Of a stretch of 64,000 nt of DNA, positions 1 to 9,101 are shown piece after piece. The stretch is from Halobellus ruber (GTDB lineage Archaea; Halobacteriota; Halobacteria; Halobacteriales; Haloferacaceae), in contig NZ_JACKXD010000006.1 of the NCBI RefSeq assembly GCF_014212355.1, positions 124,001-188,000 on the forward strand, read 5' to 3'. The position numbers were made by a program, and so were the translations under genes. Position 1 is the stretch's first letter. Each line of letters starts with the position of its first letter. Below the pieces are notes generated by a model that saw nothing but the letters and a program-made list of their open reading frames with translations, was not told where the DNA came from and searched no databases.

Positions 1-19
1 CCGACGGGAGGACAAACCA

Positions 20-1444
20 ATGACACGCGATTCCAACCAACTGTACAGCCTCTCCCGCCGTCGTATGCTCGCCGGTCTCGGTGCCGTCGGCCTCGCCTCC
101 GCGGGCGCCGGCCTGGGAACCTCCGCGTACTTCAGTGACGAGGAAAGCTTCGAGAACAACACGCTGACCGCGGGCGAGCTTGACCTCTCCGTGCAGGCGA
201 ACGTCTACGAGTACCAGGGCGCCGCGAACGGCGGCGGCCAGAGCTTCGGCGGCGTCCAGAACGGGCAGGCGCCCACGGTAGCACAGCAGTTGGCCGACGT
301 CAAGCCCGGCGACTACTCCTGGGGGGCCTTCTGCTTCTCGATCGTCGACAACCCCGGCTACATCTGGGCCGGCGGGGAGCTGGCCGAGAACGACGAGAAC
401 GGCCAGACCGAGCCCGAGATGGCGGTCGACTCGACCACCGGCGCCGGCAACGGCGAACTCGCCGACGCCGCCGAGGTGACGCTGTTCTACGCCGACCCCA
501 GCTTCGACCCCGGCGCACAGTCCCGCCCGAGCGAATCGTCGTTCTCCGACGTGCTCTTCGAGGGGACGCTGCGTGAGACCCTCGCGTACCTCGGCACCGG
601 CGTCCCGCTCGACGCCGACCCCAGCGCGGTCGGACGGCAGGCGTTCACCGGAACGCCGGAGGAGAGCTTCGGTGAGGACGTCTGTCTCGCCTTCGCGTGG
701 GAGGTCCCAACCTCCGTTGGCAACGAGATCCAGGGCGACTCGGTCGAATTCGACATCACGTTCCTGGCGCAACAGGAGCGGCACAACGACGGCAGCCAGG
801 TCCCGTTCGCCGACGCGGTCGTCACGAGCGACCCGACCGGCGGCGTCCGCGAGACCGGCAGCTGGCTCACCGCGTACATCAACGCCGGCCCGACCACAGC
901 CATCACCGTCCACCTCGACGGCGAGGTGTACGGCAACGGCGCCACCGAGTGGCCCAGCAACCCGAACTCCTACACGATGGAGGTCAACATCGATGTCGAC
1001 AACGACGGCGTGGACGAGGCCGCAAACGACGACGACTTCCGCGTCAACTACGGGTCGGCCGCGGCGGGTTCCCGCAGTGCCGCGATTGCGAACAGTTCGA
1101 GCGGTGCGAGCGGCCCCGGCGGTGCGATCCGCCGGAACGTCGGCGGCACCGCCAGCGGCGACGCGGCCAACCGCGTGGACATCGCGGCGGAGGACGTCCC
1201 CGGCTTCACGGCATACGAGAGCCCCGACCAGCTGACGTACGTCTTCATCCTCGATTGGTCGCAGATCGCCGCCGACGGCGACGCCCCGACGGCACAACTC
1301 GGGAGCGCCCCCGACGCGATCCAGGTCAACGAGGTGTTCGGTGGCGACGGCGGCGAAGGCGTCGCAGCGGTCCCGAACAGCTCCAACGACGGCCGTGGCG
1401 GCATCGACAACGTGACTGACCCTTCGGGGACGCTCACGCTGTAA
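20..1444 (+). CDS. SipW-type TasA/camelysin-like surface protein, paralog 1
   Basis: Predicted exported protein of 474 aa. The N-terminus has a twin-arginine run (SRRRM, residues 12-16), an Ala/Gly hydrophobic core, and FSDEE at 38-42, the hallmark of SipW-processed TasA/camelysin precursors. Two motifs are shared with the next two genes: DVKPGD near residue 93, followed by a DNPGY element, and a WEVP/GNEIQGDS/RHND block from about residue 225 to 258. Unlike its paralogs it has no vWA insert, but it carries a C-terminal extension of about 215 residues rich in Asn, Gly and Ser. The ATG lies 10 nt after GGAGG, and the stretch GGACAAACCAATGACA recurs before paralog 3, which points to duplication. 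No C-terminal membrane anchor is visible. The promoter lies outside the window. The extracellular role is inferred. Confidence 0.8.
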   Translation: MTRDSNQLYSLSRRRMLAGLGAVGLASAGAGLGTSAYFSDEESFENNTLTAGELDLSVQANVYEYQGAANGGGQSFGGVQNGQAPTVAQQLADVKPGDYSWGAFCFSIVDNPGYIWAGGELAENDENGQTEPEMAVDSTTGAGNGELADAAEVTLFYADPSFDPGAQSRPSESSFSDVLFEGTLRETLAYLGTGVPLDADPSAVGRQAFTGTPEESFGEDVCLAFAWEVPTSVGNEIQGDSVEFDITFLAQQERHNDGSQVPFADAVVTSDPTGGVRETGSWLTAYINAGPTTAITVHLDGEVYGNGATEWPSNPNSYTMEVNIDVDNDGVDEAANDDDFRVNYGSAAAGSRSAAIANSSSGASGPGGAIRRNVGGTASGDAANRVDIAAEDVPGFTAYESPDQLTYVFILDWSQIAADGDAPTAQLGSAPDAIQVNEVFGGDGGEGVAAVPNSSNDGRGGIDNVTDPSGTLTL

Positions 1445-1490
1445 CGCCACCCCGCCCACACATCCGAACAACACCGATCCAGACACTACA

Positions 1491-3215
1491 ATGACACCAG
1501 ACCCCACCCCCTACCACCTCTCGCGTCGCAAGATGCTCGCCGGCATCGGAGCCGTCGGCCTCGCCTCCGCGGGCACCGGCCTCGGAACCTCGGCGTTCTT
1601 CTCCGACGAGGAGGAGTTCGTGGACAACACGCTCGTCGCCGGCGAGCTCGATCTGCTCGTCGACTGGCAGCAGACCTACGACTTCGGCCAGGGCCTCCAG
1701 TTCGTCAGCGCCCACCCCGACCACGACGGCGACGGCGAACAGTCGATCGACGTCGACGGCCAGGTGTTCAAATACAGCGACTACCCGGACGCCGACGACG
1801 AGGACAGCAACGGCGCGAACATCCCCCTACTGAACTGCGACAACATCCCGCCGACCTCGGAGGCCGACTTCGGCGCCGACCCCGTCACGGGCGAGGCGAT
1901 GGACACCCTGGTGCAGTTCACCGACGTGAAGCCCGGCGACGAGGGCGAGATCACGTTCTCGCTACACCTCTGTGACAACCCCGGCTACCTCTGGATGCAG
2001 GCGGACAATGTCTCCGAGTCCGGCGGCGTCGGCACCGAGCCGGAGCTCATCGTCGACCCGGACAACCTCGGCGACCTCGGCGACGCGATCAACGCGCGGC
2101 TCTGGTACGACGAGGACTGTGACAACGTGTACGACCCCGCGGCGCCGGTCGACATCGTACTCACGCTCGACTTCTCGGGCTCGATGCTGTACGATCAGTA
2201 CGGCGGCGTGGTCAACACCGACCCGATCACGATCAACGGGACGACCTACACCGAGACGACGAAGATCGACCTCGTCGAGCTCGGTGCCCGACAGTTCGTC
2301 GACTTCCTGCAGAACGCGGGCGCGGACGTCCAAGTGGGCGTCGCGTACTTCGACGGCGAAGGCAGCAACGACACCCAGCCCCGGACCGGGATCCTCCAGC
2401 CGCTGACCAGCAATCTCCCGGACGTCGACAGCGCGCTGTCGAACCTCCGGCAGAAGCTGGCGGACGTGGTGACCGGCGGCGAGCCATCCTCGCCCGGCGA
2501 CGGCGACGGCAACCCCAACCCGTTCTCGAACGCGAACGGCATCGCGACGGGCACCTACATCGGCGAGGGCGTCGACGGCGCACAGACCGAGCTCGCGAAC
2601 GGCCGGTCCGGCATCGAGAAGCAGAACATCGTCCTCTCGGACGGCGAGTCGTTCAACGGCACCGGCTCCACGACGTTCTCCTCGCCGACCGACGCCGCAG
2701 CCAGCGCGCGTGCCGGCCCCGGCGGAGCGATCGCTCCCTCGCCTCCGTCCCCCGAGACCAGCGTCTACACGATCAACGTGGACGGCAGCGCCACCACCCT
2801 AGAGGAGATGGCCGGCCCCGCCGGCGGGACGGGCGACGACCCGGTGTTCTTCAACGATCTCGACGACCCGCTGAACATCCCCACGGTGTTCGGCAACCTC
2901 GCCGCGCAGGACACGCAGGAGAAGGTGATTATGGAGGACACCCTCGCGAACGTCCTCGCCGAGTTGGCTGACGGGAACGGCATCCCGCTCGACGGCAACC
3001 GTGCGACGCTGTACGAGGAGCTCGCGGACCCGGCTACCGACCCGGACCGCGAGGCGTTCCGCGGCGACGGCGTGATGCACTGTATCGCGCTGTCGTGGGA
3101 ACTGCCCTTCGAGGTCGGCAACGAGATCCAGGGCGACTCCCTGGGCTTCGACCTCGGATTCTACACCGAACAGGAGCGGCACAACGACGGCTCCGGCACG
3201 AACACGACGGCCTGA
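1491..3215 (+). CDS. SipW-type surface protein with nested vWA domain, paralog 2
   Basis: 574 aa secreted protein with the same signal as its upstream neighbour (SRRKM, then FSDEE). DVKPGD lies at residue 145 and CDNPGYLWM follows; the C-terminal block with WELP at 535-538, GNEIQGDS and RHND is also shared. Between these blocks, after LWYDEDCDNVYDP, sits a von Willebrand A domain (about residues 216-490) with a complete metal-binding MIDAS: DFSGS at 227-231, a GTYIGEG threonine, and VLSDGES. The paralog without vWA runs straight across this point, so the domain looks inserted into a loop of the beta-rich fold. The vWA part carries its own long Pro/Ser/Gly-rich loop. A metal-dependent adhesive or assembly role on the cell surface is inferred from family knowledge. 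Confidence 0.82.
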   Translation: MTPDPTPYHLSRRKMLAGIGAVGLASAGTGLGTSAFFSDEEEFVDNTLVAGELDLLVDWQQTYDFGQGLQFVSAHPDHDGDGEQSIDVDGQVFKYSDYPDADDEDSNGANIPLLNCDNIPPTSEADFGADPVTGEAMDTLVQFTDVKPGDEGEITFSLHLCDNPGYLWMQADNVSESGGVGTEPELIVDPDNLGDLGDAINARLWYDEDCDNVYDPAAPVDIVLTLDFSGSMLYDQYGGVVNTDPITINGTTYTETTKIDLVELGARQFVDFLQNAGADVQVGVAYFDGEGSNDTQPRTGILQPLTSNLPDVDSALSNLRQKLADVVTGGEPSSPGDGDGNPNPFSNANGIATGTYIGEGVDGAQTELANGRSGIEKQNIVLSDGESFNGTGSTTFSSPTDAAASARAGPGGAIAPSPPSPETSVYTINVDGSATTLEEMAGPAGGTGDDPVFFNDLDDPLNIPTVFGNLAAQDTQEKVIMEDTLANVLAELADGNGIPLDGNRATLYEELADPATDPDREAFRGDGVMHCIALSWELPFEVGNEIQGDSLGFDLGFYTEQERHNDGSGTNTTA

Positions 3216-3243
3216 CCGGCCAGCGGCCGAGACACCGCCACCC

Positions 3244-3286
3244 GACCCACACCGGTATCACGGGGGTTCGACTCCCCCGGTGGGTC
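3244..3286 (+). other. Intergenic hairpin with tRNA T-arm-like sequence
   Basis: In the 130-nt gap between paralogs 2 and 3, CGGGGG-TTCGACT-CCCCCG (3261-3279) forms a six-pair stem with a seven-base loop identical in form to a tRNA T-arm. It is followed by GGTGGGTCC, which resembles an acceptor strand. An alternative outer stem pairs GACCCA (3244-3249) and CCGG (3252-3255) with CCGGTGGGTC (3277-3286). No tRNA 5' half is present. It may be an mRNA processing or attenuation hairpin, or a tRNA-derived integration scar. Confidence 0.45.
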
Positions 3287-3345
3287 CTCTCCCGAAGACG
3301 GGAGGCCAAGAACGCCTGCACCGACGCAGACGCAAGGACAAACCA

Positions 3346-4818
3346 ATGACAACCCCAACCGACGACCCACTGCCGTACAGCCTCTCCCGCCGCCGCGTTC
3401 TCGCGGGACTCGGAGCGGTCGGCCTCGCCTCCGCGGGCGCCGGCCTCGGCACTTCCGCGCTCTTCTCCGACGAGGAAGCGTTCGAGAACAACACGCTCCA
3501 GGCCGGGACGCTCGACCTGAAGCTGGATTACAAAGCGACCTACTTCGGCGGCCCAGGACGGCTCGCCGACGTCCGATCGATGGGCTACCCCGACGCCGAA
3601 ATCGTTGACGACGACGAGGGGCGGTACCTCCTCGGGCAGGCCCCCTCGCCCGCCGATATGCAGGCGTGGGAGGACCTCGTCCAGGGTGAGGAGTTCGACT
3701 TCTGCAGCCCTGCGGCCGACGAGTTCCTCGTGAACGGCGACGGAATCCCGATGTTCACCCTCGAGGACGTGAAGCCCGGCGACTCCGGCGAGGTCACGGT
3801 GAGCATCCACATCTGTGACAACCCCGGCTACCTCCGGATGATCGGCGACCTCACCGGCAACGCCGAGAACGACCAGAACGAGCCCGAACTCGACGCGGAG
3901 GGCGAAGACACCGACGGCATCGGCGAACTCGCCGACGCCATCGAGGTCTGCGTCTGGTACGACGAGGACTGCGACAACGTCTACGAGCCCACCGGCACGG
4001 GCCAGCAGAACGAACTGGAAGTCGCCTTGGTCTCCGACGTCTCCGGCTCGATGAGCGGGGCGCCACTCTCGTCGCTGAAGACGGCTGCGAACAGCTTCGT
4101 CGGCAACCTCTCCAGCCCCGACGAGGCCGCGGCGATCTCGTTCAACTCCGGCGCGAGCCTAGACCAGGAGCTGACCACGAACTACCAGCTCGTCCAGAAC
4201 GCCATCAACAACTACAGCGCGAGCGGCTCCACGTCGATCGCCGCCGGAATCAACGGCGGCGCAAACGAGCTCCTCAACGGCACCAACGCCACCGCCGGCG
4301 CATCGAAGGTGATGATCCTGCTGAGCGACGGCAACTCCAACGCCTCGGCGGCGACCGCCGCCGCCGACGCCGCGAAGAACGCCGGCATCCGGCTGTTCAC
4401 GATCGCGCTCGGCAGCGCGAATACGTCACTGCTCGAATCCCTGGCGAGCTCCCCGGACGACGCGTTCGTCGCGCCGAACCCGGCTGATCTGGATACTGTC
4501 TACGCGGAGATCGCACAGATCGTCCTCGCGGGCGAACAGAAGATCTTCGAGGGCTCGATGGCCGAGCTCTTCGATTCCTTCCTCGCCGACGGCGCGATCC
4601 TCGACGGGAACCGCCAGGAGGAGGGCGTCCAGCCGTACCCCGGCGCGACGACCCAGTGCATCGGCTTCGAGTGGGAACTCCCCGTCGAGGTCGGCAACGA
4701 GGTCCAGTCCGACTCCGTGGCCTTCGACTTCGGCTTCGAGGTCGAACAGTCGCGGCATAACGACACGCCGTTCAATAGCACCGCCCCGACCGCGAACAAC
4801 AGCACGACGACGAGCTGA
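3346..4818 (+). CDS. SipW-type surface protein with nested vWA domain, paralog 3
   Basis: 490 aa. The ATG at 3346 is chosen over an upstream in-frame start because it restores the paralogs' N-terminus and carries the same GGACAAACCAATGACA leader as paralog 1. It has the Tat-like SRRRV, a hydrophobic core and FSDEE. DVKPGD is at 141, CDNPGYL follows, and the WELP/GNEVQSDS/RHND block begins near 441. The vWA domain lies between, at about residues 224-395: MIDAS DVSGS 231-235, STSIAAG, and LLSDGNS. It is shorter and more canonical than in paralog 2. The entry sequence WYDEDCDNVYEP is almost identical to that of paralog 2, so both inserts occupy the same loop. The C-terminus is Asn/Thr-rich. Likely secreted and surface-exposed. 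Confidence 0.82.
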   Translation: MTTPTDDPLPYSLSRRRVLAGLGAVGLASAGAGLGTSALFSDEEAFENNTLQAGTLDLKLDYKATYFGGPGRLADVRSMGYPDAEIVDDDEGRYLLGQAPSPADMQAWEDLVQGEEFDFCSPAADEFLVNGDGIPMFTLEDVKPGDSGEVTVSIHICDNPGYLRMIGDLTGNAENDQNEPELDAEGEDTDGIGELADAIEVCVWYDEDCDNVYEPTGTGQQNELEVALVSDVSGSMSGAPLSSLKTAANSFVGNLSSPDEAAAISFNSGASLDQELTTNYQLVQNAINNYSASGSTSIAAGINGGANELLNGTNATAGASKVMILLSDGNSNASAATAAADAAKNAGIRLFTIALGSANTSLLESLASSPDDAFVAPNPADLDTVYAEIAQIVLAGEQKIFEGSMAELFDSFLADGAILDGNRQEEGVQPYPGATTQCIGFEWELPVEVGNEVQSDSVAFDFGFEVEQSRHNDTPFNSTAPTANNSTTTS

Positions 4819-5016
4819 TACGCGTCGACCATTCGGCACTCCCAACCGTGAGATGCCGGTAATCGGCCGCTCCACCCCGGATGGACGGGCGGTACGGACA
4901 CCGTACCGGTGCGGCATTGAGTTCGTACCTATGCCCCCTGCTGTCGTATCGACCCGAGAACACGGATCGGACGCCCGATCCAACAAACCGACCCGGCGTA
5001 TCCGGGACCATCCACA

Positions 5017-5826
5017 ATGACACTCACACGTCGGGAACTGTTGACAGGGATCGGTGGCGGAGCGGTCGCTGTGGGGGGCCTTTCCCTCCGCCGTGACCCG
5101 CCCCGGTTCTCACAGTACACTTACGCCGCGCCGGAGGACGACACCGACGACACGCGGCTCCGCATCGCATGGTATGAACGCTACAACGGCTCGTTCGTCG
5201 GGAACCACGCCGGAACGAACGACAACCTCGACGCCACGCTCGACCCCGACTCGGGGCCGGCATATGTCGACGAGGCGACGTTCGTGACCGACGTCACCGG
5301 CCCGGTGGTCTCGGTGGGGAACGTCCTCCCCGGGGACTCCGGGACGCTCGTCGTCGGCCTCGAAGTCGTCGCCGACGACGGCGCCGAACCGCTCGACGTG
5401 TGGTTCCGCGCGTCGGTGACCGACGACGGCGAGAACGGCATCAACGGCCCAGAACTGGCCGCCGGCGATTCCACGCCCGACGGCGAGCTCGACGACGCCA
5501 CCACGATCGAGGTGTGGCGCGACGGCTCGCCGCTCGGCAGCTGCAACGGCCGGAAGGAGCTCGACGAGTCGCTGGAAGCGCCGCTCGTCGCCCCCGCCTC
5601 CGTCGCCGACGCGTTCGCGCCGACGGCGGACGCCGGCGACGCCGACGGGCTGCTCGCGCTCGACTGCGTTCAGCCGGGCGCGCTGCGGTGTGTCGCGCTC
5701 CGGTGGGCGCTCCCCGCGGACGCCGACAACCGGACGCAAGGCGATTCCGTCGCGTTCGACTTCGCGTTCGCCGGCGGCCCCTGCCGCGGCGACAGTCCCT
5801 TCGCGGTCGGGGGGGCAGACCAATGA
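5017..5826 (+). CDS. Divergent exported paralog of the SipW-type proteins
   Basis: 269 aa. It starts with a TRREL Tat-like motif and a short Gly/Ala hydrophobic segment. No FSDEE is visible, but the sequence after the core (SQYTYAAPEDD) takes its place. Weakened versions of both locus motifs remain: VLPGDSG near residue 106 for DVKPGD, and ALRWALP/TQGDSVAFDFAF near the C-terminus for the WELP/GNEIQGDS block. It is therefore a reduced member of the same fold without vWA. Its TGA overlaps the ATG of the next gene (ATGA), so the two are probably translationally coupled. Function unknown beyond being part of this surface locus. Confidence 0.7.
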   Translation: MTLTRRELLTGIGGGAVAVGGLSLRRDPPRFSQYTYAAPEDDTDDTRLRIAWYERYNGSFVGNHAGTNDNLDATLDPDSGPAYVDEATFVTDVTGPVVSVGNVLPGDSGTLVVGLEVVADDGAEPLDVWFRASVTDDGENGINGPELAAGDSTPDGELDDATTIEVWRDGSPLGSCNGRKELDESLEAPLVAPASVADAFAPTADAGDADGLLALDCVQPGALRCVALRWALPADADNRTQGDSVAFDFAFAGGPCRGDSPFAVGGADQ

Positions 5827-7082
5827 TCAGCCGACGCCGGGTGCTGGCGGCGGTGGCGGCCGGCGGGGCCGGCGCCCTCGTCGGGACCGGCGCCGGAACC
5901 CGGGCCACGTTCAGTGACGAGGAACGCTTCGGCGCCTCGCTCACGGCCGGGACGGTCGATCTGACTATCGCGTACGAGATCCTGACCGGCCCCGGCGCCG
6001 ACGGTCCGGCGAGCAGCGGGACCACCGACGGGCCGCGCGTTCGACTCCCCGTCGGCGCGCTCGGAAACGACGCCACCGCGGGGAGCACGCTGCTCACGTT
6101 CTCGCTTCCGCAGCGCCCGGGCACGATCAACAACCCCGCGGCGCTGTGGCTCGCGGCCGACTGCCCGACGCCCGAGGCCACCGGGCTGGCGGAGGCCATC
6201 CAGCTACAACTGTCCTACGCCGACTGCGACACGGGAACCCCACTCGACACCGTCGCCGACGGGTCGCTCCGCGAGGTCGCGACCGCACTCGACGCCGGGC
6301 TCCGGATCGACGGCGATCCGACCACGTCGGACACCGACTGCCTGACCGATTCCGTCTGCCTGCTCGCGGAGTACGAACTGGGCGGCTACGTCGGGTCGGA
6401 GACCGTCGACCTCCCGCTTTGGTCCGCGGCGGTCCAGTGCCGCAACACGACCCCGTCGAACCCCTTCAGCGGTCGGGCGACGGGACCGTGTCCCCCCGGC
6501 GAGATCTGTACGTGCTGCCGGACGCTCGGGAAGCTGGAACTGGATCAAAACACCGTCGATCCGGGCACCTACGCCTTCACCGAGGGTAGCAGCGATTACG
6601 GCCTGGAGATCTACGACACCGCGACGACGGACGAGGGGACCATCGGGGTCGCGTTCAGGCTCGTCGCCCTCGCCGGCGGCGTCGTCCCGAGCCTCTGTAC
6701 GGTGGCGGTCAAGGGCGGCCCCGGCTTCGAGCAGTACGACCGCGACAACGGGACGATCGTCGACTCCGCGGACCTCCCCGGCAGCGACGACGACGGGCTG
6801 GTCTACGCCCCGGAGGGAACGGGGATCAGCCACGTCACGGTCTGCGTCTGTACCCCCGAGCCCGAAGCCGAGTGTGCCGGGTGTACTGACCCCTCGATTA
6901 CGAACAGTAACCGTGGCGGTCCCAATGGGTCCGGCGGCAAGGGATCCAACGGTGGCTCTGGCGGCACCGACTCCGATGGTGGCTCGGGCGGCCGTGGCGG
7001 CGAGGGCTCCAACGGCGGACCCGACGCCGGACCGTCCGGCCGCGGCGGTCCGCCGGCGGCCTCGCCCGGAGGTGACCAATGA
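5823..7082 (+). CDS. SipW-type exported protein with Cys cluster and Gly/Ser-rich tail
   Basis: 419 aa. The ATG at 5823 overlaps the previous stop and gives a proper signal: SRRRV, an Ala-rich core, and TFSDEER about 30 residues in, then the SLTAGTVDL segment also seen in the paralogs (TLTAGELDL). The first 220 residues look like a divergent copy of the locus domain. A Cys-rich connector (GEICTCCRTLGKLELDQ) leads to a second domain of about 110 residues that ends with CVCTPEPEAECAGC. The last 75 residues are Gly/Ser/Asn/Asp low complexity, like a flexible wall or fibre linker. Its TGA overlaps the signal peptidase ATG. Likely a minor or anchoring subunit (inference). Confidence 0.72.
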   Translation: MISRRRVLAAVAAGGAGALVGTGAGTRATFSDEERFGASLTAGTVDLTIAYEILTGPGADGPASSGTTDGPRVRLPVGALGNDATAGSTLLTFSLPQRPGTINNPAALWLAADCPTPEATGLAEAIQLQLSYADCDTGTPLDTVADGSLREVATALDAGLRIDGDPTTSDTDCLTDSVCLLAEYELGGYVGSETVDLPLWSAAVQCRNTTPSNPFSGRATGPCPPGEICTCCRTLGKLELDQNTVDPGTYAFTEGSSDYGLEIYDTATTDEGTIGVAFRLVALAGGVVPSLCTVAVKGGPGFEQYDRDNGTIVDSADLPGSDDDGLVYAPEGTGISHVTVCVCTPEPEAECAGCTDPSITNSNRGGPNGSGGKGSNGGSGGTDSDGGSGGRGGEGSNGGPDAGPSGRGGPPAASPGGDQ

Positions 7083-8065
7083 CCGGGTTCCCGCGGCCCT
7101 CGATGCCGGGCCCCGCCCAGTTGCTCGCGACGATCGTCCTGATCGCGGCGGTCTCGCCGTTCGCGGTCTTCGCGGTCCCCCAGGTCATCGGCGCCGACGA
7201 GGGGTTCGTCGTCCTCTCCGGGAGTATGGAGCCGGCGCTGTCGCCCGGCGACGTCGTGATCGTCGACGCGTCCGGGCCCGTGGGGGTTGGTGACGTGATC
7301 ACCTACGGCCGCCCCGGCGACAGCGTCCCGACGACCCACCGCGTCGTCGGCGTGGTCGACGGCGGATACGAGACGAAGGGCGACGCGAACGAGAACGCCG
7401 ACGCGGGCCTGGTGGCCCCCGAGGCGATCATCGGACGGGTCGTCCTCACGATCCCGCTCGTCGGCCACGTGATCCTCTGGGCGAACACGCCCGTGGGGTA
7501 CGTCACGCTGGTCGTCGGCCCGCTGGTGTTGCTCGGCGCGAGCGAACTCCTCGCGTGGGCCCGGCGGGAGCCGGACGGCGGCGGGAAGCCGGCGGCGTCG
7601 CCGCCCGAACCCGGCGCGGACGCTCCGGAAAGCCCGGACGCAACAGCCCCCGACGCGACCGCCGACTGGGAGTTCCCGCCGGCCGACGCCAACGCCGACA
7701 CCGGGTCGGAGCCGGCACCGGCCGGGACGGTCTCCGTCGCCGCGGTCGACCTGAAGCTGACGCTGCTCGCGATGGGGGTGTTACTCGCGTACGCCGGCTG
7801 GAACGTCTACCGGGAGTTCTCCCTGACCGCGGCCCCGACCCCGATCTCGGTCGGGGCGTTCACCGCGGGGCTCCTCGGGCTCCTGTTCGCCGGGTGGGTG
7901 ACGCTCGCCGCGCGGCGGGCGGCCCGCACGGCGCGCTCGGAGTCGGACCCGGCGTCGGAGTTGGCATCGGAACCGACATCGGAGACGGACCCGGCGTCCG
8001 CACCCGTCGCTTCGGTCCCCGCGCTGACGGACGGCAGCGGGGACGCGGAGGTCAACGATGAGTGA
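7079..8065 (+). CDS. Signal peptidase I, archaeal/ER (S26B) type, dedicated to the locus
   Basis: 328 aa membrane protease. An N-terminal transmembrane segment (about 14-34) precedes the catalytic serine in LSGSMEP (Ser49) and the histidine in TTHRVVG (His87). This is the Ser/His arrangement of archaeal, ER and SipW-type enzymes rather than Ser/Lys. A KGDANENAD box near 100 supplies the conserved Asp. Two further hydrophobic segments follow (about 140-165), then an acidic Pro/Ala linker and two C-terminal segments (about 227-275) before an acidic tail. SipW-type peptidases are known to mature TasA-like precursors, and this gene lies among such precursors with overlapping ends on both sides. 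It most likely removes their signals. Confidence 0.88.
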   Translation: MTGFPRPSMPGPAQLLATIVLIAAVSPFAVFAVPQVIGADEGFVVLSGSMEPALSPGDVVIVDASGPVGVGDVITYGRPGDSVPTTHRVVGVVDGGYETKGDANENADAGLVAPEAIIGRVVLTIPLVGHVILWANTPVGYVTLVVGPLVLLGASELLAWARREPDGGGKPAASPPEPGADAPESPDATAPDATADWEFPPADANADTGSEPAPAGTVSVAAVDLKLTLLAMGVLLAYAGWNVYREFSLTAAPTPISVGAFTAGLLGLLFAGWVTLAARRAARTARSESDPASELASEPTSETDPASAPVASVPALTDGSGDAEVNDE

Positions 8066-9101
8066 GACGCTCGCGGTCGTCTGCGCCCTGCTTGTCGTGT
8101 TCGCGTCGGCGTCGGCCGGCGCGTCGGTCGCGCTACTGTCCGACGAGGAATCGGTCTCGTTCGGGTTTAGCGCGGACGTTGCGGCCCCCGACGCGGTCGA
8201 ACTCGGCGACGAAGCGAACGGATCGGCCGACGCGTCGACCTTCGGGCTCGCGAGTACCGACGGCGCGACCGGGACCGCCCCGGCCGCGGCCACCCGGAAC
8301 GCGACGGCTCCGGACGGCAACGAGTCGTCGGTCCGCGGGACCACGGACGGCAACGGGACCGCCCCCGACGACGGGCCGGCCGGAAACGTCACCGGCGACG
8401 ATCCCGCCGCGGCCCCGCCCGTCGAGGAACCCGACGGGACCGACACGCCTGCGATTCCGTCCACTCCCGACGGACCGCCGGCGGATGACGGGCCGGCGGA
8501 CGGGGATGCCCCCGACGACGAGGAGCCCCCGGCCGACGCGCCGGACGGCGACGGCGCCGCCCCCGGCGAGGGGACGGAGCAGCCGTCGGGTGACGACTCG
8601 GGCGAGTCGCCGTCCGACGCCGAGCCCGAACAGGGCTCCGACGGCGGTGAGGCGGCCGACGGGACCCCGGACTCCGACGACGGGTCGGGTACAACTGACG
8701 CCCCGGACTCCGGCTCCGATGGCGAGCCGGCTGGTGGAGCGGCGTCCGACCCCGATGGGGCGGACGACCCGGACGGCAGTCCGGATTCGGACGCGGACTC
8801 GACGTCCGGTGACGAATCCGACGGCACCGGCGACTCCGCCGGCGAAACCGACTCGAACGACGGAGACGACGCCGAAGACAGTGGGCCGGATTCCACGGGT
8901 GGCGACTCCGGTCCCGCAGACGACGGGCCGGACTCCGCGAGCGACGAATCCGGTTCCGCGACCGACGGATCGGATTCCACGGATAGCGACTCCGGCCCCG
9001 CTGATGGCGGGTCCTCCGACACGACCGACGCCTCCGGAAGCGGCTCCACGACCGACGACTCGCCCGACAAACCGTCGGACCCCGCCCCAGGGACGGCCTG
9101 A
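8058..9101 (+). CDS. Extremely acidic Ser/Asp-rich exported protein with SipW-like signal
   Basis: 347 aa. After one N-terminal hydrophobic segment comes ALLSDEES, a variant of the FSDEE processing signature, so the peptidase just upstream (8-nt overlap) probably processes it too. The next 40 residues keep the FGFSADV beta-strand-like pattern. The remaining 280 residues are a low-complexity run of Asp, Glu, Ser, Gly, Pro and Thr with short reiterations such as DDGPAD, DSDSG and GSDGE. No folded domain, repeat of fixed length or C-terminal anchor is visible. Likely an extended, possibly glycosylated or ion-binding surface polymer (inference). Third-position GC stays high as in its neighbours, supporting real coding. 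Confidence 0.75.
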   Translation: MSETLAVVCALLVVFASASAGASVALLSDEESVSFGFSADVAAPDAVELGDEANGSADASTFGLASTDGATGTAPAAATRNATAPDGNESSVRGTTDGNGTAPDDGPAGNVTGDDPAAAPPVEEPDGTDTPAIPSTPDGPPADDGPADGDAPDDEEPPADAPDGDGAAPGEGTEQPSGDDSGESPSDAEPEQGSDGGEAADGTPDSDDGSGTTDAPDSGSDGEPAGGAASDPDGADDPDGSPDSDADSTSGDESDGTGDSAGETDSNDGDDAEDSGPDSTGGDSGPADDGPDSASDESGSATDGSDSTDSDSGPADGGSSDTTDASGSGSTTDDSPDKPSDPAPGTA

